NCBI GenBank assembly: GCA_030267965.1
Contig: BRYA01000700.1
Span: 1 to 31,154 of the forward strand
Reading direction: 5' to 3'
Origin: Triparma columacea
Lineage: Eukaryota; Sar; Bolidophyceae; Parmales; Triparmaceae
Length of the DNA: 31,154 nucleotides
Both the position numbers and the translations under genes were made by a program. The notes below the pieces were generated by a model. The model saw only the letters and a program-made list of their open reading frames with translations, was not told the origin of the DNA and searched no databases. This document shows, one piece after another, positions 30,791 to 31,154 of this stretch. The first letter of the stretch is position 1, and every line of letters starts with the position of its first letter.

Positions 30791-31153
30791 CTACAGAAAT
30801 AATGGGACAAAAGTGGAGGAGATCCAGACTGCCCCAATTCTCAATCCGAAAAGAGAACGAAAGCAAAGTAGTGGCGCACGACAACTACTTTTGATGCGCC
30901 CAGGCGCCAAAGAGAGTATTGCAGACGCGCTCATCACAAAAAAACAAAACAAAAATTCATGTGCGTGTTGGCTATTTTGCATCTTATTAAAGTCCTGTTT
31001 GTCCTTATAAGTGGCGCCGCTAATATAATTTTTGCAGCATTCCGGAGAAATTAAGCAGCCTGCAAACTTGAACAAAATATTATTATCTTGGGTCAGCTTC
31101 TTCATTGCCGTGGCCTTGACCCTTTTCTTTCTCTCCTCCGCCTCCCGTTCCTT
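30791..31153 (-). CDS. Possible partial gene entering from the right edge
   Basis: On the minus strand one frame is open from the window edge to a stop at 30791-30793. Its first ~25 codons encode a highly charged helix (K-E-R-E-A-E-E-R-K-K-R-V-K), which looks like genuine protein, possibly coiled coil. From about 31060 on, the translation becomes Cys/Phe/Ser-rich and A/T-rich DNA takes over, so the real exon may end near 31060 and the remainder be intron or 3' flank. No donor site is convincing, and the family is not recognisable. Confidence 0.3.
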   Translation of the reverse strand, partial: KEREAEERKKRVKATAMKKLTQDNNILFKFAGCLISPECCKNYISGATYKDKQDFNKMQNSQHAHEFLFCFFVMSASAILSLAPGRIKSSCRAPLLCFRSLFGLRIGAVWISSTFVPLFL

Positions 31154-31154
31154 C

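Overview
This is nuclear DNA of a flagellated, mitochondriate protist. A single-celled stramenopile alga is my best guess (bolidophyte- or pelagophyte-like, moderate confidence). The basis is an axonemal dynein heavy chain with conventional spliceosomal introns, a fungal-type Zn2Cys6 transcription factor next to non-fungal genes, very compact gene spacing, and short introns. I modelled 17 introns of 73-243 nt. All fit GT...AG, most have a C-rich tract, and many carry a CTAAC/CTAAT-like branch site. No prokaryotic operon, CRISPR array, rRNA, tRNA or intact transposon was seen.

Layout. 66-1097 (+): multi-pass membrane protein of unknown function. 1116-2497 (+): two-exon alpha/beta hydrolase resembling the hydrolase half of phytyl-ester synthases. 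2529-4003 (-): three-exon, membrane-anchored short-chain dehydrogenase, convergent with the hydrolase with 31 bp between stops. 4400-6997 (+): seven-exon casein kinase 1 with a long Thr/Ser/Gly/Arg tail. 7343-7771 (-): small secreted protein with a cysteine every fifth residue. 7938-10764 (+): Zn2Cys6 regulator ending in an NTF2/SnoaL-like domain. 10914-13545 (-): metallo-beta-lactamase fold joined to two cyclic-nucleotide-binding-like domains. 14037-26972 (+): 4,230-residue inner-arm axonemal dynein heavy chain, head-to-head with the previous gene. 27214-28356 (+): COX11, the copper chaperone for cytochrome c oxidase, three exons. 28480-29466 (-): histidine phosphatase, two exons. 29858-30319 (-): GLUE-like (VPS36-type) domain, apparently truncated. 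30791-31153 (-): possible edge exon.

The genes do not form one pathway; this is an ordinary gene-dense stretch of a eukaryotic chromosome. The one suggestive pairing is the metallo-beta-lactamase/cNMP-binding gene sharing a 491-bp divergent promoter with the dynein, which could mean joint expression during flagellum building (inference).

Three signals stand out. First, a 17-nt motif family (consensus close to GACTCGCTTCGCTCGTC) recurs in introns, often just before the acceptor, and in intergenic DNA; its ends vary in a way that preserves pairing. Second, codon usage switches almost completely from one end of the dynein exon to the other. Third, the small secreted protein is built from C-x4 pentads. 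Several models (first exons of the dehydrogenase, kinase and metallo-beta-lactamase genes, and the splice joins) were derived by matching splice sites with reading frame and family similarity; transcripts would be needed to confirm them.
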